A stretch of 64,000 bases of DNA from Paenibacillus sp. FSL R7-0273 (GTDB taxonomy: Bacteria; Bacillota; Bacilli; Paenibacillales; Paenibacillaceae). The stretch is from contig NZ_CP009283.1 in the NCBI RefSeq assembly GCF_000758625.1, positions 3,359,501 through 3,423,500 on the forward strand, given 5' to 3'. The translations under genes and the position numbers were made by a program. Shown piece after piece: positions 18,386-26,409 of the stretch. The notes under the pieces were generated by a model. The model made no database searches and was not told the DNA's origin. It saw only the letters and a program-made list of their open reading frames with translations. How positions within the stretch are numbered: position 1 is the first letter of the stretch; the number at the start of each line of letters is the position of its first letter.

Positions 18386-19099
18386 ATGTTGCGAGTTGAA
18401 AATATCAAGCATTCGTTCAAAACCGGCAATGAATGGACCACGGTTCTGCACGACATCAGTTTTACTGTTAACAAAGGAGAGATGGTCGCGCTGCTCGGCA
18501 GCTCCGGCTCAGGTAAATCCACCATGCTGAACCTGATGGCCGGACTGATGAAGCCGACGGAAGGCCATATCTACATTGCCGACCATGACATCGTCCAGAT
18601 GGGCGAGAATAAGCTGGCGGAATTCCGCCGTAAGCACATCGGCTTTATCTTTCAGGCATACGAGCTGATTACAAGCCTTACGGTGCGTGAAAATGTGGAG
18701 CTGCCGCTAGTATTCCAGTCTGTCTCACCCTCGGTCCGCAAGCAAAAAGCGCTGGCGCTGCTGGAGCAGGTCGGTATTCCCGACAAGGCGGATCTGTTCC
18801 CGTCACAGCTGTCAGGAGGTCAGCAGCAGCGGGTCAGTATCGCCCGTTCACTGATTACCGAGCCGTCCGTTATCTTTGCGGATGAGCCAACCGGGAATCT
18901 GGATACCCGGACAGAGGAAGAGATTATTGCAATTCTGCTGAAGCTGAACCAGTCCCTGAAGACAACCTTTATTGTTGTTACACACGAACTGGAGGTGGCG
19001 GAGCAGATGCAGCGCACCTTCTCCCTGCGTGACGGCTATCTGATCAACAATCAGCAGCCGGCAGCGGATGCGGAAGCTGCGGAAGGAGGCGCCGGATGA
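18386..19099 (+). CDS. ABC transporter ATPase (MacB/LolD type)
   Basis: 237 residues. Walker A is GSSGSGKS, Q-loop FIFQAYELI, signature LSGGQQQRVSIARS, Walker B VIFADEPTGNLD, and H-loop VVTHELEVA. This is the MacB/LolD/FtsE branch that powers mechanotransmission exporters. It overlaps the permease start by four bases (ATGA) and lies 34 bases after the secreted-protein gene. Confidence 0.93.
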   Translation: MLRVENIKHSFKTGNEWTTVLHDISFTVNKGEMVALLGSSGSGKSTMLNLMAGLMKPTEGHIYIADHDIVQMGENKLAEFRRKHIGFIFQAYELITSLTVRENVELPLVFQSVSPSVRKQKALALLEQVGIPDKADLFPSQLSGGQQQRVSIARSLITEPSVIFADEPTGNLDTRTEEEIIAILLKLNQSLKTTFIVVTHELEVAEQMQRTFSLRDGYLINNQQPAADAEAAEGGAG

Positions 19100-20472
19100 A
19101 GATCAGGGATATTTCCCGGATGGCCTGGGATCAGGTGAAACGGCGCAAGGTCGTTACCGGGCTGTGTATGACAGGGATTTCGATCGGCTGTGCAGCCATT
19201 ATCGTGGCGCTCAGCATCGGACAATCCGCCCAGACCTATGTAACCGATGAGGTTAACCGGAATTTTAAAATGGACGAGATCACCGTTACTCCCGGCGGGG
19301 GCATTCCCTCACGCGGAGGAGGCGGCGGCTCAGCAGAAACTAATGAGAACCTTGATCCGGGCAAGCTTACAGCCCAGAAGCTGGAGATTATCAAGAGCCT
19401 GAATCATGTCGTAGCCGCTGCACCTTTTGAGGATGCCGGTTATATGCAGATGCTTACCGTCGATAATAAAATTGCCGATATTCAGGTCAAAGCAACAGAC
19501 CTGCGGATGTTAGGCGAGTTCGGCTTTAAATTCAAGCAGGGCGGTGTTACAGATCTGCCGGGAATGGTTGTGCTGAATTATGGTGCCACCCTCGGACTGA
19601 TAGACAACGAGACCCGGCAGAAGCTGTATGAGCAGATGGGAGCCGATCCGTTCAGCTCTGATCTGATGGATCAATATAACAAAATGTCCACCCTTCCTTC
19701 CGAGATATACAGGCAGCAGGTGCAGCTGCAGGCCACTGATTACTCCACAACGGAGGGGAACATCAAGCTCAGCTCAGCACTGCAGGTTGGCGGTATTCTG
19801 GCTACAGCGGAAGGAACCGATGATCTGCGCGCCTCGTACGAGAAGATTATGTATGTATCGCTTGAGACGGCGGCGCAGCTGACACAGCAATTATCCTTTG
19901 GTAATAATAACGGCATGACTCCGAACGTGGAGGAGAACAGCTACAAAAGCGTTACAGTCAAGGTTGACAGTACAGATAATATCAAATCGGTTGAAGCCAT
20001 GATCCAGAAGCTGAATCTGAACGCCATGGACAATCTGTATCAGCAGGAGATGCTCAAAGAGCAGTTCGATATGATCAAAATGGCTGCGCTCGGCATAGGG
20101 GTATTCATCCTGATTATTGCTTCTATCTCAATCATTGTGGCCATGACCATGTCCACGCATCAGCGCAGACGTCAGATCGGCATCATGAAGGTGCTTGGCG
20201 CCAACATGGGACAGATCCGCAATATGTTCATTACGGAGGCAGCTCTGCTGGGCCTGCTTGGGGGAATGCTGGGAGTGCTTTTCTCCTATCTGATTATCAT
20301 GGGGCTGAATAAGCTCGTAGGTACAGCAGGTGACAGCCTGAACTTTGTTATCCCGTTAACGACCATTCCGGTCGGACTGGCTTTTGCGATTATGACTGGT
20401 GTACTGTCCGGTATTTATCCGGCGATCAGTGCCTCCAGAACCGATGCGCTTACAGCCATTAAAAGGGATTAA
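19096..20472 (+). CDS. MacB-like ABC permease (MacB_PCD/FtsX)
   Basis: 458 residues. The N-terminal helix (GLCMTGISIGCAAIIVALSIG) leads into an extracellular MacB_PCD domain of about 270 residues. Three C-terminal helices (about 330-450) follow, with RRRQIGIMKVLGA, the FtsX coupling motif. A GGG-rich loop (PSRGGGGGS) sits after the first strand. Together with the ATPase and adaptor it resembles MacAB/YknXYZ exporters of peptides or toxins. The substrate is unknown. Confidence 0.92.
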   Translation: MKIRDISRMAWDQVKRRKVVTGLCMTGISIGCAAIIVALSIGQSAQTYVTDEVNRNFKMDEITVTPGGGIPSRGGGGGSAETNENLDPGKLTAQKLEIIKSLNHVVAAAPFEDAGYMQMLTVDNKIADIQVKATDLRMLGEFGFKFKQGGVTDLPGMVVLNYGATLGLIDNETRQKLYEQMGADPFSSDLMDQYNKMSTLPSEIYRQQVQLQATDYSTTEGNIKLSSALQVGGILATAEGTDDLRASYEKIMYVSLETAAQLTQQLSFGNNNGMTPNVEENSYKSVTVKVDSTDNIKSVEAMIQKLNLNAMDNLYQQEMLKEQFDMIKMAALGIGVFILIIASISIIVAMTMSTHQRRRQIGIMKVLGANMGQIRNMFITEAALLGLLGGMLGVLFSYLIIMGLNKLVGTAGDSLNFVIPLTTIPVGLAFAIMTGVLSGIYPAISASRTDALTAIKRD

Positions 20473-20515
20473 CGCCTGACCGATTTTGTATTTCAAGCTG
20501 AAAGGAAGCAGGGGA

Positions 20516-21613
20516 ATGAAAAGGATAATAAAGTGCAGCCTGAAATGGATTATCATCGCGGTAATCATTATAGGCGCAGGGTATATGCTCTATGGAAAAA
20601 TGTTTAAGGATAAAGAGCCCGAAATTGTGATGGAGCCGCCTCAGGTGATCAGCTTTCCCGTGACCGAGGAGACCATGACGAGCACCGTCCAGGTTAAAGG
20701 AAGATCACAATATCAGGAAGAAACACTCGTCTATGCACCCTTTGCTTCTAAGGTAACCGGCTGGAAGGTGGAGAACGGCGGACAGGTGAAGAAGGGGGAT
20801 GTGCTCTTTACGCTGGACCAGTCTACGCTTAAGAATGAGATTGCCCAGACTGAAGCAGCAATCCGCAAGGCTGAGCTGGAAGCTGAGCTTAATGCCTTTG
20901 TCAGCCAGCAGGAGGATGAGAATGCGGCTCCGATCGGCACAGAGGCAGAGCGTCTGAAGGCGCTGGCAGCCGAAGAGGCGGCAAGGCTGAATGATGAGCT
21001 GAACCAGGTGAATGCACAAATCCAGCAGAAGGATCTTGCAGATAAAAAATCCAAGCTGAACACCGCAGTCTATCATGCACCGGCAACAGGGATTTTCCTG
21101 TATGACAGCAGTACTGAACGTCCCCAGACAGTATCTGATAACCAGTATATCGGCAAAATTGTCGACCTTAACAAGCTGGAATTCATCGCCTCTGTCGGTG
21201 AGCAGGATATCTTCAAAATCAAGCAGGGGATGAAGGTTAACGTTAAAATGACGGCGATGAAGGATCTGATCCTGAGCGGTGAAGTAACCGAGGTTTCGAA
21301 ATTTGCGACCAACACTACCGGGCAAAATTCAGCCAGTCAAATCCCGCAATTCGAGGTGGTAATTTCACTGCAGCCGGACGAGCGTCTGATCGGCGGACTT
21401 AGCCTGAGCGGGGATATTGAAACCCTGCGCAGGGAGAATGCGGTGGTCGTTTCCAGTATGGCTGTTATCCACGAAGGGGAGCAGGCCTTTGTCATGCTGG
21501 ATAAAGGGGACGGGGTCTATGAGCGCCAGGAAATTACAATCGGGCTGGAAACCTCTGATAAAACTGAGGTTCTGACCGGCCTGAAGGCGGGAGATACAGT
21601 CGTTCTTCAATAG
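20516..21613 (+). CDS. Membrane fusion/adaptor protein (HlyD/MacA type)
   Basis: About 365 residues. One N-terminal membrane anchor (WIIIAVIIIGAGYMLYG) is followed by a lipoyl/barrel-sandwich half (YAPFASKVTGWKVENGGQVKKGD), a helical hairpin with Glu/Ala-rich coiled coil (about 110-190), the second lipoyl half (APATGIFLYDS), and beta-barrel domains ending in VLTGLKAGDTVVLQ. ATG at 20516 is used; GGAAGC and GGGGA lie upstream. It is last in the operon, before a strong terminator. The adaptor bridges permease and substrate outside the membrane, as in YknX. Confidence 0.9.
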   Translation: MKRIIKCSLKWIIIAVIIIGAGYMLYGKMFKDKEPEIVMEPPQVISFPVTEETMTSTVQVKGRSQYQEETLVYAPFASKVTGWKVENGGQVKKGDVLFTLDQSTLKNEIAQTEAAIRKAELEAELNAFVSQQEDENAAPIGTEAERLKALAAEEAARLNDELNQVNAQIQQKDLADKKSKLNTAVYHAPATGIFLYDSSTERPQTVSDNQYIGKIVDLNKLEFIASVGEQDIFKIKQGMKVNVKMTAMKDLILSGEVTEVSKFATNTTGQNSASQIPQFEVVISLQPDERLIGGLSLSGDIETLRRENAVVVSSMAVIHEGEQAFVMLDKGDGVYERQEITIGLETSDKTEVLTGLKAGDTVVLQ

Positions 21614-21628
21614 CATGCACCCCAAGAA

Positions 21629-21664
21629 AAAGGGAGCTCCGGCAGATGCCGGGGCTCCCTTTTT
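21629..21664. terminator. Bidirectional terminator
   Basis: GGGAGCTCCGGCA/TGCCGGGGCTCCC stem with an A run before and a T run after, between the convergent adaptor and nagZ-like genes. Confidence 0.88.
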
Positions 21665-21679
21665 ACCTTCGAACAGACT

Positions 21680-22978
21680 TCATTGTCCCAGTGTTCCGCG
21701 CCATGACTTTATATCCTGGTTCAGCTCCGTCAGGTCAGGCACGGCAACCGGCTTGTCACTAAGCCGGTACTTTTCCTTCAGCTCCAGAATCCGCCCGACG
21801 CTCTGATCAATCCGTGCTTCGGAGATGACTCCGCTATGCACACTGTCCAGAAGGGCTGCCCGCACCTTTTGCTCGTTAGCATAGCCATGGGCAATCAGCA
21901 ATATGTCGCTGCCTGCAAGCACGGTATCTACCGCTGCCGCCGGCAGTGTATAGTGATCAGTGATGGCCCCCATTGTCATATCGTCAGTAATAACTACTCC
22001 GCTGAAGCCCATCTGCTTGCGGAGCAGCCCGCTGATAATCTCTGCAGATAGAGATGCAGGCTTATCCGGATCAAGCTGCGGATACAGAATATGGGCAATC
22101 ATTACAGCATCTGCACCTTCCTTGACTGCTGCCTGGAACGGCAGCCATTCCAGCTGGGCAAGCTGGGCGGCGCTTTTATTCACGACAGGCAGCTCAAGAT
22201 GAGAGTCAACGGAAGTGTCTCCGTGACCGGGAAAATGCTTGATAACCGGAATTACGCCTTCCCCGGCGATTCCCTGCATTTCGGCAATACCGAGCCGGGT
22301 TACAAGCTCAGCGGTATTCCCGAAGGAGCGGTCCCCGATAACCGGGTTGTCAGGGTTGCTGTTGATGTCTAGCACAGGGGCAAAGTTCATATTAAAGCCG
22401 GCAGACAGCACTTGTCTTGCAAGCAGGCTGCCCAGCTTGTGCGCATTCTGCGGATCAGCGGCTGCTCCGATCGTGCTGTTCGCTGGTATTGCTGCATATT
22501 CCTTCGGCATCCGGCTTACCTTGCCACCCTCCTGATCAACGCTCATGAACAGCGGCACTGCATTGCTGCTGTTGCTCTCCTTGAGGCCGTTAATCAGGCT
22601 GACCATGCTCTTTAGGCTGCTTATATTGTCCTTGTACAGAATGATTCCGCCGATCTGATCTTCAGCAATCATCCGTTTGGCTTCACTGTCCGGTGCCCCG
22701 CCGTCGATACCGGCCAGCAGCATTTGTCCGATCTTCTGCTCAAGCGTCATTCCGGCAATTAGCTTGTCTATACTATCATTATTGCCGGTATCTGATCCGG
22801 AAGTGGGTGAGGCTGACGGCGGTAAAGTGATGTCAGGCGTGACTTGCGGTGCAGACGGTGAAGGTGTTGCAGGCAGTGAAGTTTCAGCTGCTGTAGGGCT
22901 GCTGTTGCTGCAGCCAATGGTAAGCAGCGTATAGAATAGAGTGGTAATGATTATGCCTTTCCGTCGGATGTGAATCAT
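21680..22978 (-). CDS. nagZ: Beta-N-acetylhexosaminidase, GH3 (NagZ-like) lipoprotein
   Basis: About 432 residues. A lipoprotein signal ends in LTIGC (Cys about residue 20), followed by a Ser/Pro/Thr-rich linker of about 45 residues. The GH3 barrel has LFMSVDQEGGKVSRMP, KHFPGHGDTSVDSH (the NagZ histidine loop), and FSGVVITDDMTMGA, in which the first Asp of the DD pair is the nucleophile. It removes N-acetylglucosamine from muropeptides or chitin fragments at the cell surface. ATG at 22978 has AGGAAGG upstream. The C-terminal domain seen in YbbD-type enzymes is absent, so this is the short form. Confidence 0.9.
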   Translation of the reverse strand: MIHIRRKGIIITTLFYTLLTIGCSNSSPTAAETSLPATPSPSAPQVTPDITLPPSASPTSGSDTGNNDSIDKLIAGMTLEQKIGQMLLAGIDGGAPDSEAKRMIAEDQIGGIILYKDNISSLKSMVSLINGLKESNSSNAVPLFMSVDQEGGKVSRMPKEYAAIPANSTIGAAADPQNAHKLGSLLARQVLSAGFNMNFAPVLDINSNPDNPVIGDRSFGNTAELVTRLGIAEMQGIAGEGVIPVIKHFPGHGDTSVDSHLELPVVNKSAAQLAQLEWLPFQAAVKEGADAVMIAHILYPQLDPDKPASLSAEIISGLLRKQMGFSGVVITDDMTMGAITDHYTLPAAAVDTVLAGSDILLIAHGYANEQKVRAALLDSVHSGVISEARIDQSVGRILELKEKYRLSDKPVAVPDLTELNQDIKSWRGTLGQ

Positions 22979-23095
22979 TTCAGATGTCCTTCCTCTCATT
23001 TGCAGATTAACCTGCCATGATGATAAGATGTATGAGATTAAGCGGTACATAGATTTAAAGGTCTACTAATTTTATAAGGATGAGGTGGCGTATTC

Positions 23096-23599
23096 ATGAA
23101 GGAAGATTTAATGAAGACACTCAATGAACAGATGAACTTCGAGTTTTATTCCGCTCATGTCTATCTGGCAATGGCAGCGTATTGTTCCGGTGAAAGCCTT
23201 GACGGCTTCGCTAACTTTTTCCTGGTACAGGCTGAGGAGGAACGGTTTCATGCAATGAAGATTTACAGATTCCTCAATGACCGTGATTACCGCGCCACAC
23301 TTGCTGCACTGCCGGAGCCGAATAACACGTATACTTCCATGCTGAATGCATTTGAGCACGCTTATGCCCATGAACAGCAGAATACCAAGAAATTCTATCA
23401 CCTGGCCGATCTGGCGCTGGATGCGCGGGAGCATGCTACAATCTATTTCCTTAAATGGTTTATTGATGAGCAGGTGGAGGAAGAGGCGCTGTTCAGCAAT
23501 ATTATCGCCAAGCTCAGACGGATTGAGACGGACAGCAATGCTTTCTATATGCTGGATGCAGAGTTTGCAGCCCGCTCCTTTACACCGCCGGCTGAATAA
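23096..23599 (+). CDS. ftnA: Ferritin
   Basis: 167 residues. The four-helix ferritin fold with NEQMNFEFYSAHVYLAMAAYC and VQAEEERFHAMKIYRFL (E-x-x-H iron site), then EHATIYFLKWFIDEQVEEE (second E-x-x-H-type site region). It oxidises and stores iron in a 24-subunit shell. GAGGTGG precedes the ATG. It is divergent from nagZ and followed by its own terminator, so monocistronic. Confidence 0.94.
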   Translation: MKEDLMKTLNEQMNFEFYSAHVYLAMAAYCSGESLDGFANFFLVQAEEERFHAMKIYRFLNDRDYRATLAALPEPNNTYTSMLNAFEHAYAHEQQNTKKFYHLADLALDAREHATIYFLKWFIDEQVEEEALFSNIIAKLRRIETDSNAFYMLDAEFAARSFTPPAE

Positions 23600-23611
23600 T
23601 CAGGCATAGAC

Positions 23612-23656
23612 AGACACGGAGATTATCCCTTAGGGAGATAATACCCGTGTCTTTTT
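23612..23656 (+). terminator. Terminator after ferritin
   Basis: AGACACGG/CCGTGTCT stem with an inner ATTATC/GATAAT arm and TTTTTCTTTT after it. Confidence 0.85.
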
Positions 23657-23788
23657 CTTTTGAATAAGCTAGCGGAATGTATACACTGGAAAATTCTCAC
23701 TCTTTATAGACTCAATAAAATGAAAAAAGTTACATTTCAGGTCAAAGTTATGTTCGCACTGACAGGTTATGGCATGAAAGTTGAACGG

Positions 23789-23806
23789 ATGCAAACTATA
23801 TTGCAT
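23789..23806. promoter_or_regulatory. 6-6-6 dyad upstream of CDF exporter
   Basis: ATGCAA-ACTATA-TTGCAT is a perfect dyad. A TTGAAC at 23781-23786 and CATACA at 23804-23809 (17-base spacer) would make a promoter that it overlaps. A second perfect 6-6-6 dyad, TAGTAT-N6-ATACTA, lies at 23906-23923. The regulator is unknown. Confidence 0.4.
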
Positions 23807-23840
23807 ACAGCAACACACTTCCGGCTGCCCAACTCTATTT

Positions 23841-23946
23841 AGGAGGGTTAACTATTACGCCGCCCGGCAACACTGTTTCTCTAGACCCACCCGGATGCCA
23901 GCGTGTAGTATGGAACAATACTAATTGTTTTGGAGGTTCTTTTGTT
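23841..23946 (+). other. Leader of the CDF gene with an orphan Shine-Dalgarno
   Basis: The 347 bases between ferritin and the CDF gene hold no convincing gene. AGGAGGG at 23841-23847 is a perfect ribosome binding site but has no ATG, GTG or TTG within range. ATT at 23854 is six bases on and is in frame with the CDF gene, with no stop over 31 codons. A short ACGC/GCGT arm (about 23857/23901) could fold the region. A 60-codon frame at 23660-23842 looks like chance. Confidence 0.35.
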
Positions 23947-24810
23947 TTGGAAAACTACAGCGACATCAAACAAAGTGAAAAAGGAGCCTGGCTCAGCCTG
24001 CTGGCGTACATAGTGTTATCTGCAGTCAAGCTGCTGACCGGGACCTTCTCCGGCTCCCAGGCGCTGCTTGCCGACGGACTTAACAACAGCACCGACATTA
24101 TTGCATCCATTGCTATTCTGATCGGTCTGAAAATATCGAGAAGGCCTCCGGATTCCAATCACAGCTACGGGCATTTCAGGGCAGAGACGGTTGCCGCACT
24201 GATTGCCTCATTCATCATGGTTGCTGTAGGGTTTCAAGTTCTGTATCAGGGTGTGAACAAGTTCATTCAGCCGGTGCTGGAGACACCTGACCTGATAGCC
24301 GCCTGGACGGCTGCAGGCAGCGCAGCGGTAATGTTAATCGTATACAGGTATAACATCAGGCTGGCCCGCAGGCTGAACAGCAATGCTATGCAGGCAGTGG
24401 CACAGGATAACCGGTCGGATGCGCTCGTCAGCATAGGGGCTTTTACCGGGATCATTGGATCGCAATTCGGCCTGCCCTGGCTTGATCCGGTAACCGCAGT
24501 TATTGTCGGCCTGCTGATCTGTAAAACAGCCTGGGACATTTTCAGCAAGGCCACCCATGACCTGACAGACGGCTTTGACGCCGGACAGCTGGAGCTGATG
24601 AAGCAGACGGTCGCGGGAATTGCCGGTGTGGAATCCATCAAGGATATTAAAGCGAGGGTGCACGGCAACAATGTGCTGGTCGATACGACGGTGCTTGTCA
24701 AACCCAGCCTGAACGTGGTGCAGAGCCATGATATAACCGAAGAGATCGAGGATCAGCTTAAGGGACAATATAGGGTGTCAAATGTGCTGGTGCATATTGA
24801 GCCGGTGTGA
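23947..24810 (+). CDS. Cation diffusion facilitator, manganese type
   Basis: 287 residues with six helices and a C-terminal cytoplasmic domain (about 205-287, ending VSNVLVHIEPV). The metal site in helix 2 reads N-N-S-T-D (N-x3-D) and in helix 5 D-N-R-S-D (D-x3-D). This N-D-D-D set is characteristic of Mn-exporting CDFs such as MneP/MneS rather than the H-x3-D pairs of zinc exporters. The best start is TTG at 23947, ten bases after GGAGG. It exports Mn(II), probably swapped with protons, to prevent overload. Own terminator downstream. Confidence 0.88.
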   Translation: MENYSDIKQSEKGAWLSLLAYIVLSAVKLLTGTFSGSQALLADGLNNSTDIIASIAILIGLKISRRPPDSNHSYGHFRAETVAALIASFIMVAVGFQVLYQGVNKFIQPVLETPDLIAAWTAAGSAAVMLIVYRYNIRLARRLNSNAMQAVAQDNRSDALVSIGAFTGIIGSQFGLPWLDPVTAVIVGLLICKTAWDIFSKATHDLTDGFDAGQLELMKQTVAGIAGVESIKDIKARVHGNNVLVDTTVLVKPSLNVVQSHDITEEIEDQLKGQYRVSNVLVHIEPV

Positions 24811-24847
24811 AATGTGAATTGTATATAGGTAGAGCAGTATGAGCGGA

Positions 24848-24872
24848 AAGCCTGAGCAATCAGGCTTTTTTC
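24848..24872 (+). terminator. Terminator after CDF gene
   Basis: AAGCCTGA/TCAGGCTT stem, GCAA loop, followed by a T run. Confidence 0.9.
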
Positions 24873-24904
24873 TTGTTGTCTATCCATATTTAACCCATTT
24901 GTGC

Positions 24905-24933
24905 TTGACTTCAACATAGGCGGTATGTATATA
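24905..24933 (+). promoter_or_regulatory. Promoter of the NrtR/NADAR cluster
   Basis: TTGACT at 24905-24910, 17-base spacer and TATATA at 24928-24933 (TATAAT also starts at 24930). Confidence 0.6.
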
Positions 24934-24973
24934 ATATCAATATGTTAATAACAAAGTAGTAATAAGTTAAAGC

Positions 24974-24990
24974 CTGATATAAATTATCAG
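24974..24990. promoter_or_regulatory. Dyad before NrtR start, candidate auto-operator
   Basis: CTGATA-N5-TATCAG is a perfect 17-base dyad between the -10 and the AAGGAG of the NrtR-like gene. A repressor bound here would block transcription. Binding by the encoded protein is inferred. Confidence 0.45.
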
Positions 24991-25004
24991 ATAAGGAGCG
25001 TTAT

Positions 25005-25904
25005 ATGAACAAGCAACCGATAACCGATGCCCAGGGGCTGACGGAAGAGCAGTTTCTGCAAAGCTATGATGCCGGAGTATATGAGCGCCCGTCCGTGACT
25101 GTTGACATGCTAATTTTTACCGTGATGGAGCAGGAGCAGGATAACTACCGCAAGCTGCCGGAGAAGTCATTGCAGCTTCTGCTGATTAAGCGGGGACAGC
25201 ATCCGTACCTGGGACAGTGGGCATTGCCGGGAGGCTTTGTTTCAGTGGATGAGAGCATTGAGGATGCGGCCAGAAGAGAGCTTTATACGGAGACGAATAT
25301 CGATAATATCTATATGGAACAGCTCTATACCTGGGGAGATGTAGGCCGCGATCCGCGCATGCGTGTCATCAGCTGCTCTTATATGGCACTGGTTGACCGG
25401 ACAACGCTGAATGTGCAGGCGGGTGATGATGCTGCAGATGCTGCCTGGTTCGAGGTGTCGCACCAGTTAATCGAAACGAACCGCACGGAGCTGGAGCAGG
25501 GCTACAGGCTGCAGAGGCTGTTCCGTATTACGCTGCACAATGGCCAGACAAGGCTAGCTGGTGTGGTTAAGCACACGGAGACAGTACACGGGCATGTCCG
25601 TAAAGCTCACAGTGAGATTATGGAGAGTGAAGGGCTCGCTTTTGATCACCTGCTGATGGTGCAGTACGCCATTGAACGCCTGCGCGGCAAGGTGGAGTAT
25701 ACAGATATTATTTTTAATCTGATGCCGCCGTTATTCACTCTATCCGAGCTGCAGCGGGTGTACGAAATCATACTCGGCAAGGAGCTGTTGGCTGCAGCGT
25801 TCCGGAGAAAAATCGCCGACAGTGTGACAGAAACGGATGAATACACGAAAGATGCCGGACACCGGCCGTCCAGGCTGTACCGGTATAATACCAATAAAGA
25901 ATAA
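25005..25904 (+). CDS. NrtR-like regulator: Nudix domain plus winged helix
   Basis: 299 residues. A Nudix-like domain (about 30-150) is followed by a C-terminal winged-helix region (about 205-285, with FTLSELQRVYEIILGKELLAAAFRRKI). This is the NrtR layout, in which the Nudix fold senses ADP-ribose or NAD-related ligands. The Nudix box GGFVSVDESIEDAARREL continues as YTETN where active enzymes have x-E-E-x-G, so one catalytic Glu is Thr and the Gly is Asn. Hydrolysis is therefore probably lost or weak and the role is sensing. AAGGAG precedes the ATG. The NADAR gene follows 25 bases on. Confidence 0.85.
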   Translation: MNKQPITDAQGLTEEQFLQSYDAGVYERPSVTVDMLIFTVMEQEQDNYRKLPEKSLQLLLIKRGQHPYLGQWALPGGFVSVDESIEDAARRELYTETNIDNIYMEQLYTWGDVGRDPRMRVISCSYMALVDRTTLNVQAGDDAADAAWFEVSHQLIETNRTELEQGYRLQRLFRITLHNGQTRLAGVVKHTETVHGHVRKAHSEIMESEGLAFDHLLMVQYAIERLRGKVEYTDIIFNLMPPLFTLSELQRVYEIILGKELLAAAFRRKIADSVTETDEYTKDAGHRPSRLYRYNTNKE

Positions 25905-25929
25905 GCAGAACAGAATAGAGGTGCTATGC

Positions 25930-26409
25930 GTGATGGAACAGTTCACCTATTTTTATAAAAGTCATTCGCCCTTCTCACAGTGGTTTCCGTGCTCATTTAC
26001 AGTAGGTGATAACCATTTCAATAGTGCGGAGCAGTACATGATGTATTGTAAAGCCCGGTTATTCGGGGACGAGGAGCGGAGCCGGAGGATTCTGCTGGCC
26101 CGTATCCCCAGAGAGCAAAAGGAATTAGGCAGACAGGTAAAGGGCTTCGAACAGAGTAAATGGGAGCTGCATTGTAAAGACATTGTCTACGAAGGGAATA
26201 AAGAGAAATTTATACAGAACGAAGAGCTGCTGCAGCAGCTGCTTGATACTCAAGGGACTACGCTTGTGGAAGCGAGTCCGACAGACCGGATCTGGGGTGT
26301 AGGCTTAACGGAGGATGATCCGGCGATCCGCAGCAGAAGCACATGGCGTGGTTCGAACTGGCTCGGAGAGGTTCTGACCACACTGCGCGAGGATCTGATC
26401 AAGGGGTAA
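25930..26409 (+). CDS. NADAR-domain protein (ADP-ribose N-glycosidase family)
   Basis: About 159 residues. FYKSHSPFSQWFPCSFTVGD, FNSAEQYMMYCKARLFGD, and the end IWGVGLTEDDPAIRSRSTWRG (then SNWLGEVL) cover the whole YbiA/NADAR domain. Members cleave N-glycosidic bonds of ADP-ribose-type or riboflavin-type substrates, and some reverse ADP-ribosylation of guanine. GTG at 25930 has AGAGG eight bases upstream; ATG at 25933 is next. It reads to TAA at 26407-26409, one frame away from the PARG remnant that begins at that point. Neighbours on both sides also handle NAD/ADP-ribose. Confidence 0.87.
   Translation: MMEQFTYFYKSHSPFSQWFPCSFTVGDNHFNSAEQYMMYCKARLFGDEERSRRILLARIPREQKELGRQVKGFEQSKWELHCKDIVYEGNKEKFIQNEELLQQLLDTQGTTLVEASPTDRIWGVGLTEDDPAIRSRSTWRGSNWLGEVLTTLREDLIKG

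Noticed and set aside
23660..23842. 60-residue protein upstream of the CDF gene
   Set aside because: No ribosome site, no recognisable pattern, and it covers the dyad and likely promoter.
23841..23946. SAM-I, Mn (yybP-ykoY) or NiCo riboswitch before the CDF gene
   Set aside because: CCCGGCAAC recalls part of a SAM-I motif, but the other conserved blocks of these classes are missing.
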